A stretch of 14,422 nucleotides of DNA, from the NCBI GenBank assembly GCA_029554925.1, contig JAKPUV010000705.1, forward strand, positions 1 through 14,422, read 5' to 3'. This stretch comes from Candidatus Hydrogenedentota bacterium (lineage in GTDB: Bacteria > Hydrogenedentota > Hydrogenedentia > Hydrogenedentales > CAITNO01). This document shows positions 11,172 through 14,422 of this stretch, in pieces. Every line of letters starts with the position of its first letter. Positions within the stretch are counted from its first letter, which is position 1. Made by a program: the position numbers and the translations under genes. The notes below the pieces were generated by a model, which saw only the letters and a list, made by a program, of their open reading frames with translations, ran no database searches and had not been told where the DNA came from.

Positions 11172-13427
11172 ATGGGCTACCGCAACATTTCCTCTAAATC
11201 GCCCATCATGGTCGAACTGGAAGACCTGCGCCCGGGGGCGCCGCAGCAGCGGGCGGTCTGGGTGCTGTTCGGCCTGTTCATGCTCGTGGCCATCGTGCTC
11301 GGCCTCCGGCTCCACCTGCTCCATTTCACCCCCGGCGAGAAACTGCTGGAGGAGCAGCGCTTCCATGTGGTGGAGATCCCAATCACGGAGCCGCGGGGGG
11401 AGATTTTCGACCGGAACGGGGTGATACTGGCGACCAACCAGGAGGCGCCCTCTCTCTGGGTGGACCCGCGCGACGTGGCGGACGACCGCCAGGACGAGGT
11501 GGCCGCCGTGATCTCCGGGCGGCTGGGCATTCCCCTGCCGGAGGTGATGGCCGCCCTCGTGAAGCGGGACGAGGCCGGCAAGGTCCGCAAGTTCTCCATG
11601 CTTAAGCGGTGGGTGACGGACATGACCGGTGAGGAGGTGGCGCGGCTGCAGGCGGAGACCGGCGGCGCGGTCCGCGTGGTCAAGGAGACCATCCGCCATT
11701 ACCCGCACAAGGACGCGGCGGCCCATCTGCTGGGCTACGTTAACCGGTCCGGGGAGCTTTGCGAGGGGGTGGAAAAGGCTTACAACCGGCACCTGAAAAG
11801 CCACGCCGGGGTGCTGCGGGCGCGGGCGGACAACCGGCGGCGCCCGCTGCCGTCGGAAACCCTGGACTACCGGGAGGCCGAGGGCGGCGAGCTGCTGCAG
11901 CTCACGATAGACCTGAACATCCAGCACAACCTGGAGGCCGCGCTCGACGCGCGCATGGAGGAGACGGGGGCGAAGGAGGCGATGGGGGTGGTGATGAACC
12001 CCAAGACCGGCGAGATCTACGCGCTGGCGAGCCGCCCGGCGTTCAACCCGAACGAGTACGACAAGTTTCCCGCCGAACTGCGCAAGAACCGGGCGCTGGT
12101 GGACGTGTTCGAGCCGGGCTCGGCCTTCAAGATCGTCACCGCCGCCGCGGCGCTCGAGCACGGCCTGGTCACGCCCAACACGATGATCAACTGCGAGGGC
12201 GGGCGCTTCAACCCCTACGGCCACTCCATCGGCGACTTCCACAAGCTGGGGGTGGAGCCCTTCTGGAAGTGCTTCGAGGAGTCGAGCAACATCGCCATCA
12301 TCAAGGTGGCCGCCATGCTCGGCGAGGCGCGCCTGGAGGAGTGGATCCGGCGTTTCGGGTTCGCCGCCCCCACGTCCCGCGACTTCCCCGGCGAGAGCAT
12401 CGGCCTCTTCCGCCCCCGGAGCAAATGGTCCAAACTGAGCATGGGCGCCCTGCCCATGGGGCAGGAAATCTCGGTCACCACGCTCCAGCTCGCCCGCGCC
12501 TTTGCGGTGCTGGCAAACGACGGGCGGGTGGTGGAGCCCTACTTCGTGGAGCGGGCGGTGGCGCGCGACGGCCGGGTCACCTACCAGCACGAGCCCGTGG
12601 TCTCCGAGAGGATCCTCTCCCCGCGCACGGTGGAGACGATGCGCATGCTGTGCCACCAGGTGGTGCTGCACGGCACCGGAAGCGCCGCGAACATGATGGA
12701 ATACCGGGCGGGCGGCAAGACGGGCACGGCGCAGATGGCCAAGGCGGGCGGCGGCGGCTACGACGCCAACCGCTACACGGCGGTCTTCGCGGGCTTTGCG
12801 CCCATCGCCGACCCCCGGATCGTGGCCGCCATCGTCGTGCAGGAACCCAAAATCCGCCTGAGGTATGGAGGGTATGTGTGCGGCCCGGTCTTCAAGAAGG
12901 TGGTCGGCGAGGCGCTGGCCTCGATGAGCGTGCCCGGGGACCCGGTCACGGACCCGGAACTCGTCGCCAAGCACGAGAAGGAAAAGGAGAAGGCGGAGAA
13001 GGAGAAGCTGGCGAAGAACAAGAAGGATGCGAGGCCCGCGCCCGCCAAGCCGGCCGAAGAGCCCCGGGAAGCCGAGGAGGCCGGGGATCCCGACACGGCG
13101 GCCTTTGTGCCGATTGACGAGTCGCTGTCCGCCATGATCACCCCGCTCGACGGCCTGGACCTGGTCGCGCGGAAGATGGGCGACCGGCTGGAGACCTCGC
13201 TGCCCGACCTGGCGGGCCTGACCAAGCGTCAGGCGCGCGAGCGACTGCAGCGGCTGGGCGTGCCCATGGACGCCCAGGGCGAGGGATGGGTGGTGGCGCA
13301 GAACCCGCCGCCGGGCACCGCGCTCGGCGAGGACCTGGTGTGCAGCCTTGAATTCGCGCGGAAGGGGCAGCCCCTTCCGGCGGAGGAGACGCCGAAAGAG
13401 GAAAATGAACCGCAGTCAGCTCAGTGA
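11172..13427 (+). CDS. ftsI: FtsI/PBP2-type penicillin-binding protein with one PASTA domain
   Basis: The 751-residue class B transpeptidase cross-links septal peptidoglycan. It has one membrane anchor (about 29-48), a dimerisation/pedestal domain that includes EPRGEIFDRNGVILATN (73-89), and a transpeptidase domain (about 240-585). The three active-site motifs are complete: S317-A-F-K320, S371-S-N373 and K516-T-G518. A highly charged Lys/Glu linker (about 598-640) and the motif PIDESLSAMITPL (647-659) lead to one PASTA domain (about 677-728; LPDLAGLTKRQARERL to NPPPGT). PASTA domains occur in PBP2x/SpoVD of Gram-positives and in some diderm lineages, but not in enterobacterial FtsI. At 751 residues it is longer than typical FtsI (about 580). 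The ATG at 11172 has GGGAGG seven to eight bases upstream. The end overlaps murE by 23 bases. It would act with the FtsL-like protein encoded just before it. Confidence 0.93.
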   Translation: MGYRNISSKSPIMVELEDLRPGAPQQRAVWVLFGLFMLVAIVLGLRLHLLHFTPGEKLLEEQRFHVVEIPITEPRGEIFDRNGVILATNQEAPSLWVDPRDVADDRQDEVAAVISGRLGIPLPEVMAALVKRDEAGKVRKFSMLKRWVTDMTGEEVARLQAETGGAVRVVKETIRHYPHKDAAAHLLGYVNRSGELCEGVEKAYNRHLKSHAGVLRARADNRRRPLPSETLDYREAEGGELLQLTIDLNIQHNLEAALDARMEETGAKEAMGVVMNPKTGEIYALASRPAFNPNEYDKFPAELRKNRALVDVFEPGSAFKIVTAAAALEHGLVTPNTMINCEGGRFNPYGHSIGDFHKLGVEPFWKCFEESSNIAIIKVAAMLGEARLEEWIRRFGFAAPTSRDFPGESIGLFRPRSKWSKLSMGALPMGQEISVTTLQLARAFAVLANDGRVVEPYFVERAVARDGRVTYQHEPVVSERILSPRTVETMRMLCHQVVLHGTGSAANMMEYRAGGKTGTAQMAKAGGGGYDANRYTAVFAGFAPIADPRIVAAIVVQEPKIRLRYGGYVCGPVFKKVVGEALASMSVPGDPVTDPELVAKHEKEKEKAEKEKLAKNKKDARPAPAKPAEEPREAEEAGDPDTAAFVPIDESLSAMITPLDGLDLVARKMGDRLETSLPDLAGLTKRQARERLQRLGVPMDAQGEGWVVAQNPPPGTALGEDLVCSLEFARKGQPLPAEETPKEENEPQSAQ
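13110..13148 (+). other. Internal PIDxSLxAMITPL motif of the FtsI-like protein
   Basis: These codons encode residues 647-659 (PIDESLSAMITPL), between the charged linker and the PASTA domain. The matching peptide ends the FtsL-like protein (11102-11140). Most corresponding codons differ between the copies (for example TCC/TCG for Ser, ATT/ATC for Ile, CTG/CTC for the last Leu), which argues for conservation at protein level rather than a recent DNA duplication. Confidence 0.7.
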
Positions 13428-14422
13428 GGCGGCCGGCATCCCCTTTGGGGAAGGGCCGGACTTTGAGGCCACGGGCGTCACGGAGGACTCCCGCAGGGTG
13501 AGGCCCGGCTTCGTCTTTGCCGCGCTTCCGGGCGTCCACGCCGACGGGCACGACTACGCCGCGCGCGCGGTGGAGGCCGGGGCCGTGGCGGTGCTGGGCG
13601 GGCGGGGCGGCCTCCGGGAGCTGCACGGGGTCCCCTACCTGGGCGCGCCGGCGCCGCGGCGCGCCACGGCGCTCCTCGCACAGGCCTTCGCGGGCAACCC
13701 CACGCGCCGGCAGTGCGTTCTCGGGGTCACGGGCACCAACGGCAAGACCAGCACGGCGCATCTGGTGCGCGCGGTGCTTTCCCGGGCGGGGCGGCCCTGC
13801 GCCAACTTCGGCACCATCGCCTACCACATTGGCGGGGAAACGCTGAACGCCCCGCACACCACGCCCTTCCCCGAGGACCTGGCGGCCATGTTCGCCCGCG
13901 CGCTGGCGGCGGGCAACCGCCACGTGGTCATGGAGGTCAGTTCCCACGCCCTCGACCAGGACCGGGCCGCCGGGGTGCAGTTCACGGCGGCGGCCTTCAC
14001 CAACCTTACGCAGGACCACCTCGACTACCACGGCGACATGGACCGCTACCGGGCGGCGAAGGGCCTGCTCTTCTCGGCGGTCACGCCGGATCCCGGCGCG
14101 GAGTGGCCGCGGTTCACCGTGGTGAACGAGGAGGACCCGGCCGCCCCGTATTTCCGCGGGCTCAGCGCCGTCCCCTGCCACGGTTACGGCGCGGGCGGCG
14201 ACGTGCGCGCCGAGGGGGTGCGCATGCTCTTCTCGGGCACGGCGTTCCGGTTGGTCTCCCCTTGGGGGGCGGCGGACCTGTCCATCCGCCTCGCGGGCAT
14301 GCACAACGTGTCCAACGCCCTGTGCGCGGCGGCGCTGTGCCTGGGGCTGGGGCTGGACGTGGCGGAGGTGGCGGCGGGGCTGGAGTCGCTGGACAAGGTG
14401 GACGGCCGCTTTGAGGCGGTGA
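13405..14422 (+). CDS. murE: UDP-N-acetylmuramoyl-tripeptide synthetase MurE, 3' end beyond window
   Basis: The visible 339 residues are the N-terminal and most of the central domain of MurE. This cytoplasmic ligase adds the third amino acid (meso-diaminopimelate or lysine) to UDP-MurNAc-L-Ala-D-Glu. Seen are the N-terminal TGVTEDSRRVRPGFVFAALPG (23-43), the ATP loop GVTGTNGKTST (107-117), APHTTPFPEDL (149-159), MEVSSHALDQDR (176-187), FTNLTQDHLDYHG (198-210) and YRAAKGLLF (215-223), whose K219 is the expected carbamylated lysine. AGMHNVSNALCAAA (297-310) follows. The C-terminal domain with the DNPR/DDPR-type specificity motif is outside the window, so the amino acid added cannot be told. The ATG at 13405 is 23 bases inside the end of ftsI, with AAAGAGG only three bases before it; this short spacing suggests translational coupling. 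The reading frame is open to the right edge. Confidence 0.95.
   Translation, partial: MNRSQLSEAAGIPFGEGPDFEATGVTEDSRRVRPGFVFAALPGVHADGHDYAARAVEAGAVAVLGGRGGLRELHGVPYLGAPAPRRATALLAQAFAGNPTRRQCVLGVTGTNGKTSTAHLVRAVLSRAGRPCANFGTIAYHIGGETLNAPHTTPFPEDLAAMFARALAAGNRHVVMEVSSHALDQDRAAGVQFTAAAFTNLTQDHLDYHGDMDRYRAAKGLLFSAVTPDPGAEWPRFTVVNEEDPAAPYFRGLSAVPCHGYGAGGDVRAEGVRMLFSGTAFRLVSPWGAADLSIRLAGMHNVSNALCAAALCLGLGLDVAEVAAGLESLDKVDGRFEAV

Noticed and set aside
10815..12974. A 719-codon open frame on the minus strand over the ftsL-like and ftsI genes
   Set aside because: Antisense shadow of a high-GC gene; the plus strand carries the full transpeptidase active site and PASTA domain.
13138..14304. A 388-codon open frame on the minus strand over murE
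   Set aside because: Antisense shadow; MurE ATP loop and carbamylated-lysine region are intact on the plus strand.

Overview
This GC-rich chromosomal window is most consistent with an uncultured diderm bacterium of the Candidatus Hydrogenedentota type or a neighbouring deep-branching group. That placement is an inference. It rests on an LPS heptosyltransferase (outer membrane), a DUF1559-type pseudopilin, a DUF4838 protein with a CBM9-like lipoprotein, and a standard start of the division and cell wall (dcw) cluster, which most Planctomycetia lack. I see no tRNA, rRNA, CRISPR array, insertion sequence or phage gene.

The layout has two arms that diverge from a 196-bp intergenic region at 5637-5832. 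The leftward arm (minus strand) begins with three overlapping genes for exported proteins: a Tat-type DUF4838 protein, a CBM9-like lipoprotein and a DUF6454-type propeller protein. A separately promoted pseudopilin gene follows, with a long structured leader and a tandem-hairpin terminator. Then come a small hypothetical gene, a WaaF-type heptosyltransferase and the start of another small gene at the window edge.

The rightward arm (plus strand) opens with a three-gene operon: a LolD/MacB-type ABC ATPase, an FtsX/MacB-type permease with a histidine-rich periplasmic segment, and a membrane-anchored DUF3299 protein. It ends at a strong intrinsic terminator. Upstream of this operon, in the divergent region, lies a palindrome whose two 7-bp arms equal the classical Fur-box arms. 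Together with the His-rich segment this suggests a metal-responsive envelope transporter.

After the terminator, a 307-bp gap carries short direct repeats, a TTGACA-17-TAGATT promoter and MraZ-box-like repeats. The dcw cluster then runs mraZ, a STAS-domain gene (an unusual insertion), rsmH, an ftsL-like gene, a PASTA-containing ftsI/pbp gene and murE, which is cut by the right edge. Genes are packed tightly or overlap.

The most unexpected signal is a 13-residue motif, P-[LI]-D-x-S-L-x-A-[LM]-I-[ST]-P-L. It forms the extreme C-terminus of the FtsL-like protein and recurs in the FtsI-like protein just before the PASTA domain. The two copies use largely different codons. This looks like a shared docking peptide of two divisome proteins.
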